Source of the DNA: Gammaproteobacteria bacterium | GTDB lineage: Bacteria; Pseudomonadota; Gammaproteobacteria; Eutrophobiales; Eutrophobiaceae | Assembly: GCA_030829955.1 (NCBI GenBank) | Contig: JAURNY010000024.1 | Span: forward strand, 1-64,000 | Direction: 5' to 3' | Length of the DNA: 64,000 bases | Shown: in pieces, positions 17,310-26,511 of the stretch | How the letters are laid out: the number at the start of each line of letters is the position of its first letter | Numbering within the stretch: the stretch's first letter is position 1 | Translations under genes and position numbers: made by a program | The notes under the pieces: model-generated | Told to the model about the DNA's origin: nothing | Seen by the model: only the letters and a program-made list of their open reading frames with translations | Database searches by the model: none

Positions 17310-17822
17310 ATGAGCAAGTTCATTTTGACATCTTTAGTAGCCTTTACAGTTTCATTTACCAGTGGGCTAGTAAATGCTGACTCTATTAACGTGCCTGATG
17401 GTATGGCATTTGATATTCCTTACGGGACAGCGATTGATTTAGAAACGGCGAAAAAACTGACTGCCGCAGTTGAGGCAAAGGCAAGCAAACATCGCTGGAA
17501 ATTAAATATTGCAGTCGTCGATCAAAATGGCGATCTGGTGCATTTTTCACGTATGGATGGTGCTCAACTTGGTTCGATTAATATTGCTCAGGGAAAAGCA
17601 CGCACGGCGGCGCGTTATCGCCGTGATACCCGCTTCTTTTTTAATGCATTTGAAGCAGGTCGTACATTTATTGGAACACTTGATCCAGAGCTTATTGCTT
17701 CGGCTGGTGGCTTACCATTAATCCAGTCAGGTAAGTTAATCGGTGCAATTGGTTGTAGTGGTGCTTCGGGTGATCAGGATGATGCAGCTTGCCAGGTAGC
17801 GGTCGATTTGATTAATCAGTAG
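17310..17822 (+). CDS. GlcG/HbpS-family heme-binding-like protein, exported
   Basis: 170 residues: signal peptide (to about LVNADS) and a DUF336/GlcG domain with AVVDQNGDLVHFSRMDGA and GGLPLIQSGKLIGAIGCSGASGDQDD. Such proteins are common neighbours of PQQ dehydrogenases and cytochromes; some bind heme or cobalamin. An AGCGGAGG ribosome site precedes the ATG. Specific role here is unknown. Confidence 0.8.
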   Translation: MSKFILTSLVAFTVSFTSGLVNADSINVPDGMAFDIPYGTAIDLETAKKLTAAVEAKASKHRWKLNIAVVDQNGDLVHFSRMDGAQLGSINIAQGKARTAARYRRDTRFFFNAFEAGRTFIGTLDPELIASAGGLPLIQSGKLIGAIGCSGASGDQDDAACQVAVDLINQ

Positions 17823-17897
17823 ATGCTCACATTTAATCTCTAACAAAGAAGAAAATAAGCAAGATTATTAAATTAGAAGCGCCGAATTAGAGCGCCT

Positions 17898-17919
17898 ATT
17901 TGCAAGATTGATTGCAAAT
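17898..17919. repeat. Perfect inverted repeat in the intergenic region
   Basis: ATTTGCAA and TTGCAAAT are separated by GATTGA. There is no T-run, so an operator is as likely as a terminator. It lies about 75 bp before the SHOCT protein start. Confidence 0.4.
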
Positions 17920-17992
17920 ACTCAATGCTGTTTGGCGGGGTGATTTATGTTATAAATGTCGCCCTGTAATATCGGTTCGGGAAAAATATAAA

Positions 17993-18949
17993 ATGTTCAA
18001 AATTAGACACACCATGCCAAACACAATGATTGCTGCACACTTCGCAGCATTGTTATTAATCGGTCAAGGTGCAATTGCTGCTGGTAACGATAGAGTGCTA
18101 TATCAGGATGCACAAGATTACGTGAAAATTGTTAGACAGGATGAACGCAGCATCCCGAATGAACACCCATTTTCTATTGGTGAAGAGGAAATTATCAGCT
18201 TGCTTTCACCACTGACCTACAAAAAGAAATCTTTTTTGGGAATTGGCGGTGGCGGACGTGAACCGATATTTGAAAGGAGACAACTGGAAAGACTAAGCGT
18301 TTATCTGAGTCAGGGATTGAAAGCAGCAAATAGATATCAGGATGTTGTGTTTGCAATGTCCGGGAGCAAGAAAAAATTAATGGGCAGTGAGACATTGGTT
18401 ACCAGCGGGCGAATATTCATATCAGCTGGTCAATTAAATATTATTTTTGGTTATATTGATCTTGATTATGATGCTTACCTCGATAGTAAGGACCATATTG
18501 CCTACATTGAAAGAGGCCGTTCAGGCGAGAACACCGCTCATTACCGCGAAGTAACTGCCGAACTGACAAGAGCTCATCCGGTGGAAGCGGGTCAGCGAAA
18601 AAGCGGTCGTAGTAAAGTCGAGGTATCCAGTAATGGGGGGCAGTTAGTCAGTGCAAAACGCAAAGATTGGCTAATGATTACTCTGGGAGAAAGAACTGTC
18701 GCTGACAAAGCCGCGATGGAGCAAATCCAGCAGGCGAATGATAGTGTCGAACAAATCCGCGCCCGACATGAGGGCAAATTCAGAGACGATTCTCAGTATC
18801 AATCAGCTCGACAACCGGTAAGACAAGAGTTCAAAGACACTAAAACATTGGACGAAAGGTTGGAAAAACTTAAGGAATTGCGTGAAAAGGAACTGATTGA
18901 CGATGCAACCTATCAGAAAAAACTCGAAGACCTCATGAGCGAGCTCTAA
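17993..18949 (+). CDS. Secreted protein of unknown function with a C-terminal SHOCT-like segment
   Basis: 318 residues from the ATG at 17993. The N-terminus carries a signal-like hydrophobic stretch ending near GAIAAG. The middle (about 30-215) is an uncharacterised domain with SFLGIGGGGREPIFERRQLERL and is followed by a charged coiled-coil-like region. The last 32 residues (LDERLEKLKELREKELI...) fit the short SHOCT motif. I do not recognise a function. A longer start at 17912 would add 27 residues before the signal and seems unlikely. Confidence 0.7.
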   Translation: MFKIRHTMPNTMIAAHFAALLLIGQGAIAAGNDRVLYQDAQDYVKIVRQDERSIPNEHPFSIGEEEIISLLSPLTYKKKSFLGIGGGGREPIFERRQLERLSVYLSQGLKAANRYQDVVFAMSGSKKKLMGSETLVTSGRIFISAGQLNIIFGYIDLDYDAYLDSKDHIAYIERGRSGENTAHYREVTAELTRAHPVEAGQRKSGRSKVEVSSNGGQLVSAKRKDWLMITLGERTVADKAAMEQIQQANDSVEQIRARHEGKFRDDSQYQSARQPVRQEFKDTKTLDERLEKLKELREKELIDDATYQKKLEDLMSEL

Positions 18950-19253
18950 TAATTTTTAAACATATTTATAGATAGCGGTTAGTCAGGTGGGCTGGCTGAC
19001 CGTTTTTCATTTTTATTTCCACTACTAAATCTTCATCAGAAATAGCTCAGAACTCAACTCGTTCACGTTGCAATAATAATACGATGGTGAATTTCGGAAA
19101 TAAGGTAAAATTTGGGCTTATTTCGAATTTTTAATTTAAGTTTGGCACGTAAGTATAGATAAATATGAGCTAAATACTTTTAAATAAATGAAACAATATG
19201 CGATACAAGCAGCATAATTATGAGACAAAGAGAGATATCAGCTTGTTGTTATA

Positions 19254-19273
19254 TTACAACATAACTGTTGTAA
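19254..19273. promoter_or_regulatory. Palindrome upstream of the porin, candidate operator
   Basis: TTACAACA and TGTTGTAA are perfect 8-bp arms around TAAC, about 40-60 bp upstream of the predicted -10. A partly matching TTGTTATATTACAA overlaps its left arm, so two binding sites could be side by side. Confidence 0.45.
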
Positions 19274-19309
19274 AAAGATTTATTTGTTGTTTTTTTTTTG
19301 CATAAAGTC

Positions 19310-19318
19310 TGTTACTAT
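19310..19318 (+). promoter_or_regulatory. Extended -10 promoter of the porin
   Basis: TGTTACTAT fits TGn-TATAAT with one weak base. No good -35 is spaced correctly; a T-rich run precedes it. Confidence 0.4.
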
Positions 19319-19413
19319 CCTTTTTGCCCTTAATTAGTGATTAGCTAAATAGGTGTAAAAAAGTAATTAATTAATTAATTAGACACAATAAAGATATTAA
19401 GAGGATATTTATA

Positions 19414-20607
19414 ATGAATACATCCAAATTAAAAAGTCTTGCTGCAGCGGTTGCGCTTTCATGTGCATCAACTGGCGCAATGGCTGATATGACTATCGCT
19501 GAAGCGGACGACGGTACTAAACTGTCTATGTTCGGTATTATTGACGTAGGTGTTCTTTATCAAGATAAATTCACCGCGCAAGCAGAAGACACTTTGCAAA
19601 TTGAATCAAGTGGTATGCGTCAATCAGTATTCGGTTGGAAAGGTAGCCGTCCAATGTTCAATGGCAGCACCGTATTCTTCAACTTAGAAGCTCACTTCGA
19701 TATCGACTCTGGTATGTTCCATAATACCGCTGACGATTTACGTGGCGCAGATGCTGATGATGAAAGTGGTAATCTGGCTTTCCGTCGTCAAGCTAACCTG
19801 GGTATGACAGGCGATTGGGGTACCGTGATCGTTGGTCGTCAATATGGTCCTGCTCTGTTAGCTCATCTGGCTTCTGAGCCACGTGTATTTAGAGAAAACT
19901 TCTCTAATCTGTACGCTTGGGCTTACACTCAGTTATTCAATGATATTAATGCTGCCAATGCTGGTGGTCGTAACACCAACAACGACGTTGGTATCTTCAT
20001 GAAGAACTCTGTTCAATATCGCAACAACCTCCAAGGTCTGGACTTCGGTATTCTGTACTCTTTTGGTGGTGTTGAAGGTAGTCTTGAAGATAACAGCATC
20101 CTTGCTCTTGGTGCTTCATACCCAATCGGTAACGTTACTCTGACCGGTTCTTGGCAACAAATGAAAGACCAGCAGACTGGTAACTCACTTACCGATCACT
20201 GGAGTGTAGGTGCTGCTTATAAAATGAATGACTTCACTTTCAGAGCAAACTACATGGATGCTAAAAACGAAACTCAAGCCGGTGTAGACGTTCTTGACTT
20301 CTCTGGTCTTGGTCTTGGTGTTGAATGGGCATGGAATGAAAAGAACGCGCTCATCGTTGCTTACTACAACAACGAAGACGACACTAACGCTGGTGGTACC
20401 GGTGGCAGTGCTGAAACCGATTCATGGGTAATCAGCAACGACTACTTAATTGCTCCATCTACCACTCTGTACAGCGTGTTATCAGTTGTTGATGTAGACG
20501 CCAATGCAGGTACAGTTGCTAACTTCGCAACTTCAATTGTGGCTAATCCAGCTCCAGTTGGTGAAACCACTACCTTCGTTAACGTTGGTGTGAACTACCA
20601 GTTCTAA
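19414..20607 (+). CDS. Outer-membrane porin (Gram-negative general porin type)
   Basis: 397 residues. The signal peptide ends at STGAMA. The mature part opens with a beta strand (LSMFGIIDVGVLYQ), has alternating amphipathic strands throughout and ends in the assembly signal VNVGVNYQF with a terminal Phe. The loop region GDWGTVIVGRQYGPAL is the family's early landmark. It likely forms a 16-strand diffusion trimer. Codon choice and strong flanking signals suggest high expression. Confidence 0.88.
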   Translation: MNTSKLKSLAAAVALSCASTGAMADMTIAEADDGTKLSMFGIIDVGVLYQDKFTAQAEDTLQIESSGMRQSVFGWKGSRPMFNGSTVFFNLEAHFDIDSGMFHNTADDLRGADADDESGNLAFRRQANLGMTGDWGTVIVGRQYGPALLAHLASEPRVFRENFSNLYAWAYTQLFNDINAANAGGRNTNNDVGIFMKNSVQYRNNLQGLDFGILYSFGGVEGSLEDNSILALGASYPIGNVTLTGSWQQMKDQQTGNSLTDHWSVGAAYKMNDFTFRANYMDAKNETQAGVDVLDFSGLGLGVEWAWNEKNALIVAYYNNEDDTNAGGTGGSAETDSWVISNDYLIAPSTTLYSVLSVVDVDANAGTVANFATSIVANPAPVGETTTFVNVGVNYQF

Positions 20608-20625
20608 TTGAGTTGTTCGAAATTT

Positions 20626-20688
20626 GGCTACTACCGTATGGTAGTGGCCATTTTCATAAAAAAAACCAGGCATTGCCTGGTTTTTTTT
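20626..20688 (+). terminator. Double hairpin terminator after the porin
   Basis: First hairpin GGCTACTACC / GGTAGTGGCC (20626-20649, one G-U pair). Second hairpin AAAACCAGGC / GCCTGGTTTT (within 20660-20688) is followed by a T run. Confidence 0.88.
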
Positions 20689-21112
20689 ATGTTCTACTCA
20701 AAAATCATGTCAGTCGTCAATCAAATGACCCCTGATAGATCATTTTATCGTGTGCGAATTCCGATAAGTTAGCTTGAGCATATCGAACTGGAAAAATTAA
20801 ACGAGAGATCGTTCATGTGAATTTTGAGTGCTTCAGCTTTGCGTCACATATTTACAAAACTGTCGTTTCAACACTGAGACGTGAATTTGGTTTTTAATCA
20901 GTACTTCTATTTGGTCATTTTTTTCGTTTATTATTTTTCGCTCAAAAATGTTGCGGTGAAGCAATTTCCCCCTGAAAATTAAGCTCTAAATGTTTTTTTT
21001 TCTGGAAGCTCTGTTTTGAATCGTCTATGCTTTATGCAGATGCTATGTATAAGACAAATAATGATCGAACAGCATCTTTAGAATAAATAAATGATTAGTT
21101 GGGGAGTGTTTT
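20689..21112 (+). other. Long upstream region of the cold-shock gene
   Basis: About 420 bp without a gene. Cold-shock genes often have long structured leaders; here I see AT-rich sequence and no clear cold-box or confident promoter. A GGGGAG ribosome site precedes the ATG. Confidence 0.4.
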
Positions 21113-21319
21113 ATGATTAGTGGTAAAGTAAAGTGGTTCAGTGAATCAAAAGGTTATGGATTCATCGAGCCTGAAGGAGGTGGCGAGGATATTTTTGTAC
21201 ATTTTTCATCAATAAAAGCAGAAGGTTTCAAAACATTGAATGAAGGACAAAGTGTTACTTATAATGCAGAAAAAGGTCCTAAAGGAATGCATGCAGTAGA
21301 AGTAGAGCCTTCCTCATAA
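21113..21319 (+). CDS. Cold-shock domain protein (Csp family)
   Basis: 68 residues forming a single OB-fold cold-shock domain. RNP1 is KGYGFIEPE and RNP2 is DIFVHFSSI. It binds single-stranded RNA/DNA and acts as an RNA chaperone. GGGGAGTG serves as ribosome site and a GC-rich terminator follows. Paralogue identity (CspA, CspD or other) cannot be set. Confidence 0.92.
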   Translation: MISGKVKWFSESKGYGFIEPEGGGEDIFVHFSSIKAEGFKTLNEGQSVTYNAEKGPKGMHAVEVEPSS

Positions 21320-21340
21320 AATTCAACTGAAATTATTATA

Positions 21341-21369
21341 AAGCCCTGCATATTTTGCGGGGCTTTTTT
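21341..21369 (+). terminator. Terminator of the cold-shock gene
   Basis: AAGCCCTGC pairs with GCGGGGCTT, followed by TTTTT. Confidence 0.88.
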
Positions 21370-21561
21370 ATTTTACGCCTTCCAGCATCCACTTTTCGTT
21401 ATTACTCAGGGCGTTATTTAAAGGGCTATGATCCATAAACGTTATTAAATGAAATGATTTTAATACTCAGTTTATGTAAACCTGAACGATTTGAACAACT
21501 TGAGTTATATATAAGAAACGTGATTATATTGTAATTAGTATGACAAAGCGGAGACTTTTTG

Positions 21562-21750
21562 ATGGCAACATGGGAACAGATATTACTAGGTATAGCGGCA
21601 GTTATAATGCTGTTTTTCTTCTGGCCAGGCATAAGAAAAATGCTGAAACAGAGCCAGCAAGCCGAAAATAAGGATTGGCAAGGTGCATTAATGCCCATAG
21701 GTATTGTAGTTATATTTGTTATTCTAATGATTATAGTTGCACGCTCCTGA
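21562..21750 (+). CDS. Small membrane protein, two helices
   Basis: 62 residues from the ATG at 21562 (GCGGAG ribosome site). Hydrophobic helices at about 6-22 and 44-60 flank a short charged segment RKMLKQSQQAENKDW. It resembles small uncharacterised membrane proteins of gammaproteobacteria. No function can be assigned. Confidence 0.65.
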   Translation: MATWEQILLGIAAVIMLFFFWPGIRKMLKQSQQAENKDWQGALMPIGIVVIFVILMIIVARS

Positions 21751-21784
21751 ATGATTCAGGAACATTCTCCTATTTCCATATTCA

Positions 21785-21820
21785 AAAATAATTCACAAAA
21801 TAATTCACAAAATAATTCAC
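21785..21820. repeat. Three exact 12-bp tandem repeats
   Basis: The unit AAAATAATTCAC occurs three times without interruption and a fourth partial copy follows (AAAAGAAC). It lies about 90 bp before the next gene. Confidence 0.8.
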
Positions 21821-21907
21821 AAAAGAACTCTCATGTATAGTGCATTTTCTGTGAGCATGAGAAAATAAGATTTAATTAAGTATGTCGTATCGCGATTCGA
21901 GGTAAAA

Positions 21908-22291
21908 ATGAAACGTTTTATTTATACAAATATATTAATGGTAATGATGCTATTTGGTTTGGTGTCAGTAACACATGCGGAAGAAGAAGAGTTACTCACA
22001 GCGGGAGAACTGAAAACCAATTGTGATAAAGCTGCCAGTCCAGGAGCTCCAAGTAATTTTTGCATGAAGTATGTGGGTGATTTTGTCTTAATGATGATGG
22101 CCATGCAACAAGCAGAACAAAGCCCGCCAGTATTTTGTATCAATCCACAAGCAAATAGTCTTCAGTCGGTGACTGTAAAGGTACATGGCTATCTCCGTGC
22201 TAACTCATCTCGAAGAGCTGAACCCGCGCAGGATTTAGTACTGGAAGCCTTAAATAAGAATTACCCCTGCTCGTTGAGTAGCAGCACCTAA
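21908..22291 (+). CDS. Rap1a/Tai-family-like secreted protein
   Basis: 127 residues: signal peptide to about VTHAEE, then a compact domain with a four-cysteine pattern ([28 protein letters not shown]) and a V-HGYLRAN helix. This fits the Rap1a/Tai immunity fold, which also occurs outside type VI loci. No effector gene lies next to it. The stop codon is 1 bp before the ttcA start, so the two are probably co-transcribed. Confidence 0.65.
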   Translation: MKRFIYTNILMVMMLFGLVSVTHAEEEELLTAGELKTNCDKAASPGAPSNFCMKYVGDFVLMMMAMQQAEQSPPVFCINPQANSLQSVTVKVHGYLRANSSRRAEPAQDLVLEALNKNYPCSLSSST

Positions 22292-22292
22292 C

Positions 22293-23141
22293 ATGACTGC
22301 CGTCGCGCAAAAAAAAAAATACGATCACAATAAACTGCATAAACGGCTGCGCCGAAATGTTGGTCAGGCTATTTCAGATTACAATATGATTGAAGAAGGA
22401 GACCGGGTAATGGTGTGTTTATCCGGTGGTGCGGACTCCTATACTATGCTCGATATTCTTATGAGTATGCAGCGTACGGCACCAGTTAATTTCGAATTGA
22501 TTGCTGTCAATCTTGATCAAAAACAGCCGGATTTCCCAGAACATATATTACCCGAATATCTCACTGAACTGGGTATCAAGTTTCATATAATTGAGGAAGA
22601 TACTTATAGTGTGGTGAAGCGCGTTATCCCGGAAAATAAAACCTACTGTGGGTTATGCTCGCGTTTACGCCGTGGTGTCTTATATCGAGTTGCAAAAGAA
22701 GAAGGTTATACCAAGGTCGCACTGGGTCATCATCGTGATGATATTATTGAAACATTATTTCTGAATATGTTTTACGGAGGGAAATTAAAATCAATGCCTC
22801 CCAAACTGAAAAGTGATGACGGGGAAAATATTGTCATCAGACCTTTGGCGTATTGTGCAGAAAAAGATATTAAAGCGTATGCCGAGGCAAAGGTATTTCC
22901 AATAATTCCATGTAATCTTTGTGGTTCACAGGATAACCTTCAGCGTCAAGCAATCAAGGCAATGTTAAATGAATGGAGTCGTACATATCCGGGCAGGGTA
23001 GAAACGATATTTACCAGTGTGCAAAATATTGTACCTTCACATCTGCTGGATACGTCTGCCTACAACTTTATTAATTTTGAAGAGAATAAAGCAGTATCAC
23101 CTGATAGTGCCGCTTGGTTGCTTGGTGATCGCGACGAATAA
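22293..23141 (+). CDS. ttcA: tRNA 2-thiocytidine(32) synthetase
   Basis: 282 residues. PP-loop motif [11 protein letters not shown] near 45-55; the cysteine pairs CGLC (near 117) and CNLCG (near 208) that hold the 4Fe-4S cluster are present. It thiolates cytidine 32 of certain tRNAs in the cytoplasm. The family name is well supported by motifs and length. Confidence 0.93.
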   Translation: MTAVAQKKKYDHNKLHKRLRRNVGQAISDYNMIEEGDRVMVCLSGGADSYTMLDILMSMQRTAPVNFELIAVNLDQKQPDFPEHILPEYLTELGIKFHIIEEDTYSVVKRVIPENKTYCGLCSRLRRGVLYRVAKEEGYTKVALGHHRDDIIETLFLNMFYGGKLKSMPPKLKSDDGENIVIRPLAYCAEKDIKAYAEAKVFPIIPCNLCGSQDNLQRQAIKAMLNEWSRTYPGRVETIFTSVQNIVPSHLLDTSAYNFINFEENKAVSPDSAAWLLGDRDE

Positions 23142-23157
23142 TAGCTGCTTGTAGTTA

Positions 23158-23811
23158 ATGGAAAACTTTTCAACTCTTCAGCAAATTTTTATCTGGGCAA
23201 TTCCAGTTTTGTTTGCGATAACCCTGCACGAAGTCGGACATGGTTATATTGCCAAATTATTAGGTGACCCGACTGCTGCAGAGAGAGGACGTTTAAGCCT
23301 TAATCCTCTAAAACACGTTGACCCAATGGGCACTGTCGTTATGCCATTAGTTGCTTTTTTTCTAAGCGGCTTTGTCTTTGGCTGGGCAAAACCGGTGCCA
23401 GTGGATTGGAGTAGATTGAAAAACCGTAAACGTGATATTGCATTGGTAGCATTGGCAGGACCGGGAGTCAACCTGATCATGATTGGTATCTGGATTGTGT
23501 TAGCAATGTTGTTTATGGACGGCGCTAATCAAAATAATATGTTTGCAATCATCATTATACTAATGGCGTGGGCAGGCATCATTATTAATAGTTTATTGAT
23601 GATTCTGAATCTTTTTCCATTACCACCATTGGATGGCAGTCGAGTGTTATATGCCTTATTGCCGGATAAATGGGGAGCTAAATATTTACAGATTGAACCT
23701 TATGGGCTGATTATTTTAATCTTACTACTGGTATCTGGCATCCTGTTCAAAGTATTGGGGCCTGTTCTGACAGGCGTTCAAACATTTTTATTCCAATTGA
23801 TCATGCAGTGA
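23158..23811 (+). CDS. Site-2-protease-like M50 membrane metallopeptidase
   Basis: 217 residues, about five to six transmembrane helices. Zinc motif HEVGH (24-28) and the second motif LPPLDGSR (Asp near 159). It belongs to the short M50 branch without PDZ domain; substrates are generally unknown. The start codon follows ttcA by 16 bp with a weak ribosome site. Confidence 0.85.
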   Translation: MENFSTLQQIFIWAIPVLFAITLHEVGHGYIAKLLGDPTAAERGRLSLNPLKHVDPMGTVVMPLVAFFLSGFVFGWAKPVPVDWSRLKNRKRDIALVALAGPGVNLIMIGIWIVLAMLFMDGANQNNMFAIIIILMAWAGIIINSLLMILNLFPLPPLDGSRVLYALLPDKWGAKYLQIEPYGLIILILLLVSGILFKVLGPVLTGVQTFLFQLIMQ

Positions 23812-23955
23812 TCTGGCGATTGGTTTACAAGCTTAAAAAGCTGTATCAATACGGAAGCAGATTGTCTAATCAAACGTATTGCTTATGAAATGTCGAATAA
23901 TGCCGGTATTGAATTACAAATACTGATGATTCATCGTGTTGCTCTGGACAAATAG
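23812..23955 (+). other. In-frame open stretch beyond the M50 protease stop codon
   Basis: After the TGA at 23809-23811 the same frame stays open for 47 codons and ends with TAG at 23953. The translation (with ADCLIKRIAYEMSNNAGIEL) looks protein-like. It may be a remnant of another gene or chance. Confidence 0.25.
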
Positions 23956-24014
23956 GCGTGGCCAAGAATTTAATCTAATTTGTGATGTCTAACTACGTTA
24001 ATAGGAATTTTACC

Positions 24015-24812
24015 ATGCGATTAATCTATTTCTTAATATTCATTTTCCCTCTTTCAGTACATGCAGTTGAATATGATGCTGTATATGACGCTTATATAAA
24101 TGGTGATTATGAGACGGCATTTGTGGGTTTTTCTGAACTGGCCGATAAAGATTATATGAGGGCACAATTCTATCTGGGTGAATTATATCGTGAGGGGAAG
24201 GGTGTAGAACAGGATTATGCTAAATCATTAGAGTGGTATAAAAAAGCAGCAGAACATGGTGAGCCAAAGGCAATACATAATGTTGCGATATTTTATCATA
24301 ATGGCATTGTAGTTGAACGCGATTTTACTGAGGCAGCGTTATGGTATGAAAAAGCCGCAGAAAAAGATTACACCCCTTCCATGGCCAATGTTGCCAAACT
24401 TTATTATAAGGGTGACGGTATTAAAGAAGATAAAGCGCGTGCATTATATTGGTGGAAACGAGCTGCTGAATTGGGTAGTAAAGGTGCACAACATAATATG
24501 GGCTTGATGTACATAACTGGGCAGGCTGGATTAGAGCAGGATTTTGTTCAAGCAGCAAAATGGTATCGTAAGGCAGCAGAACAAGGATCGAAAGAGGCGC
24601 AAAATAGTTTAGGCACTATGTATTTTGAAGGTAAAGGTGTAGAGAAGGATTTAATCAAGGCCTATGGTTGGTTCAGCCTTTCTGCAGCCGCAGATTTCGA
24701 ACAAGCAAAACTCAATATTATAATTGTTGAAAAAAATTTCAACGAAGTCGAAATGCTTGACGCAAAATCAATAGCAGACGAGTATCTATCTAAATATATC
24801 GTCGATAAGTAA
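24015..24812 (+). CDS. Sel1-repeat protein, exported
   Basis: 265 residues from the ATG at 24015 (AGGAAT ribosome site), giving a clean signal peptide ending at VHA. At least five Sel1-like repeats follow (patterns such as AQFYLGELYREGKGVEQDYAKSL and AQNSLGTMYFEGKGVEKD). Such proteins act as periplasmic scaffolds. A possible longer start at 23982 would place residues before the signal and is less likely. The next gene starts 17 bp downstream. Confidence 0.83.
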   Translation: MRLIYFLIFIFPLSVHAVEYDAVYDAYINGDYETAFVGFSELADKDYMRAQFYLGELYREGKGVEQDYAKSLEWYKKAAEHGEPKAIHNVAIFYHNGIVVERDFTEAALWYEKAAEKDYTPSMANVAKLYYKGDGIKEDKARALYWWKRAAELGSKGAQHNMGLMYITGQAGLEQDFVQAAKWYRKAAEQGSKEAQNSLGTMYFEGKGVEKDLIKAYGWFSLSAAADFEQAKLNIIIVEKNFNEVEMLDAKSIADEYLSKYIVDK

Positions 24813-24829
24813 TTTATTGGAGTAGTTAG

Positions 24830-25204
24830 TTGTTTAATAAAATTTTAGTTTTAGTTTTTTGTTTATCGATATCATTCTATATAAATGCAGAAGAATGGGA
24901 TCAACAAAGCAAACAAGCCATGATCAATGGTTGCACTTTTTCATTAATCAGTTCAACTCAAAGAGATTTTGAACAACGTGTTGTTGAATCTGGTAATCCG
25001 GATGCAAAGTTCCCCAGAGATCTAATTGAACCTTCCATGGCAATATTATGTGGTTGTGTTGTTCGCCGAGCAGAAAAAGAACACAGTTATGAAGATGCAG
25101 TAAATAATCAACAAATCTTTATGCCTTATATTCAGGAAGCCTTTAGTGGTGGCGAATGTATGCCTAAGGGTCCGCTGAGCAATATGATGGGCTACGATCA
25201 ATAA
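24830..25204 (+). CDS. Small secreted protein of unknown function
   Basis: 124 residues beginning with TTG at 24830 (TTGGAG ribosome site). The signal peptide ends near YINAEE. The mature part has four cysteines (NGCTF, LCGCVV, GECMP) that may form disulfides. It probably shares a transcript with the Sel1 gene. Its stop codon abuts the stop of the convergent TerC gene with no spacer. Confidence 0.6.
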   Translation: MFNKILVLVFCLSISFYINAEEWDQQSKQAMINGCTFSLISSTQRDFEQRVVESGNPDAKFPRDLIEPSMAILCGCVVRRAEKEHSYEDAVNNQQIFMPYIQEAFSGGECMPKGPLSNMMGYDQ

Positions 25205-25960
25205 TTATTCCTTGATAGCCTTGTTCAGAATAATGGTTTGAGTTGTTTTATTCTTTCTGATCTTCATATTCAATAACTCAACACTAACCGAGAACGCCAT
25301 CGCAAAATAGATGTAGCCTTTCGGCACATGTACATCGAAGCCTTCGACCATAAGCGTTAAGCCAATCATCAATAGAAAAGATAACGCCAGCATCTTGAAT
25401 GTCGGGTTCGCATCAACAAAATCACTAATCGGTTTTGCTGCTTTCATCATGACCCCAACTGCAATAATAACGGCGATTACCATAATCGCTAGTTGATCAA
25501 CCAAACCGACTGCCGTAATCACTGAATCGAGTGAGAAGACAATATCCAGCACCGCAATCTGACCAATCACCACGGCAAAACTACTTTTTGTCATATTGCC
25601 CTGTTTATCAGTTTCAATGACTTCAAGACTATTATGAATTTCATGAGTGGATTTCAGCATCAGGAATAAGCCACCGGTAATCAGTATCACATCACGTCCC
25701 GAGATTTCATTACCCATCATGGTAAACCAGGGTTCAACCAGCTCCATGACCCAGACAATGCTGAATAACAAGGCAAGACGAAACAACATGGCAAGCGATA
25801 AGCCAATCTGTCGTGCTTTTTGGCGTTGAGATTCGGAGAGCCTGCCGACAAGAATGGAAATGAAAATAATATTATCGATGCCCAGCACAATCTCAAGTAA
25901 TACTAGTGTGCTTAATGCAATCCACGCTTCTGGGCTAGCGATCCATTCGAACATAGTCAT
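25205..25960 (-). CDS. TerC-family integral membrane protein
   Basis: 251 residues with about seven transmembrane segments and the TerC signatures LEIVLGIDNIIFIS and DIVFSLDSVITAVGL, whose acidic residues lie inside the membrane and may bind Mn2+. Family members export manganese or contribute to metal homeostasis. The gene is monocistronic by layout and converges tail to tail with 24830-25204. Confidence 0.88.
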   Translation of the reverse strand: MTMFEWIASPEAWIALSTLVLLEIVLGIDNIIFISILVGRLSESQRQKARQIGLSLAMLFRLALLFSIVWVMELVEPWFTMMGNEISGRDVILITGGLFLMLKSTHEIHNSLEVIETDKQGNMTKSSFAVVIGQIAVLDIVFSLDSVITAVGLVDQLAIMVIAVIIAVGVMMKAAKPISDFVDANPTFKMLALSFLLMIGLTLMVEGFDVHVPKGYIYFAMAFSVSVELLNMKIRKNKTTQTIILNKAIKE

Positions 25961-26032
25961 TCCCCTGTTTGTATTGGTTAATTAGATATAGCATAACGAT
26001 GAAATGACATTAGTAGCAAACTATTCAAGAAG

Positions 26033-26496
26033 ATGAAGATTGTCGATTTAAAAATCTATCCCGAACATATACCGCAACTTGCGGAGTGGCATCATGCGCA
26101 ATGGAAGGCGATTAATCCTGGGCAAACAATGAAACAACGCATTGAAAAGATGCAGCAGTATTTGAATGATGAGTTTGTGCCAAGTACTTTTGTCGCGATA
26201 GAGCATGATATTGTAAAAGGTTCAGCCGCGATTTTGGAGTGAGATATGAAGATAGAAGGCTGTACACCTTGGTTAGCCGGTGTGTATGTAGATGAGCCGC
26301 ATCGCAATCAGGGTATTGGTTCGGCATTAGTCATATATGCAATGGGGTAGGCAAAATTAAATAATATTGAAAAATTTTATTTATTCACGTCGGATCAGGC
26401 AAACTTCTATAGCCGTTTAGGTTGCAGATCATATCAGTGGAGCCTTATTATGGCGAGGTAGTGACAATTATGGTCTATGATGTTAACACCAATTAA
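26033..26496 (+). pseudogene. Broken GNAT acetyltransferase gene
   Basis: Reading frame 1 encodes a GNAT start (MKIVDLKIYPEHIPQLAEWH), hits TGA at 26240, then resumes with the acetyl-CoA loop EPHRNQGIGSALV, meets TAG near 26348, continues with FYSRLGCRSYQ, and finally shifts one frame to end VVTIMVYDVNTN at TAA 26494-26496. Two stops and one frameshift make a functional product very unlikely. The MAPEG gene follows 15 bp later. Confidence 0.8.
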
Positions 26497-26511
26497 AAAA
26501 GGATAACCAAA

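Larger units (their letters stand above)
18950..19413 (+). other. Porin upstream region
   Basis: About 460 bp, strongly AT-rich. It contains a perfect palindrome at 19254-19273, a probable extended -10 promoter at 19310-19318, and a TAAT repeat run (19364-19381) in the leader. A TGGCACG at 19144 lacks the GC doublet needed for a sigma-54 site. Confidence 0.5.

Noticed and set aside
19144-19158. TGGCACG resembling a -24 element upstream of the porin
   Set aside because: The bases at the -12 position are TA instead of GC, so the site fails the sigma-54 requirement.
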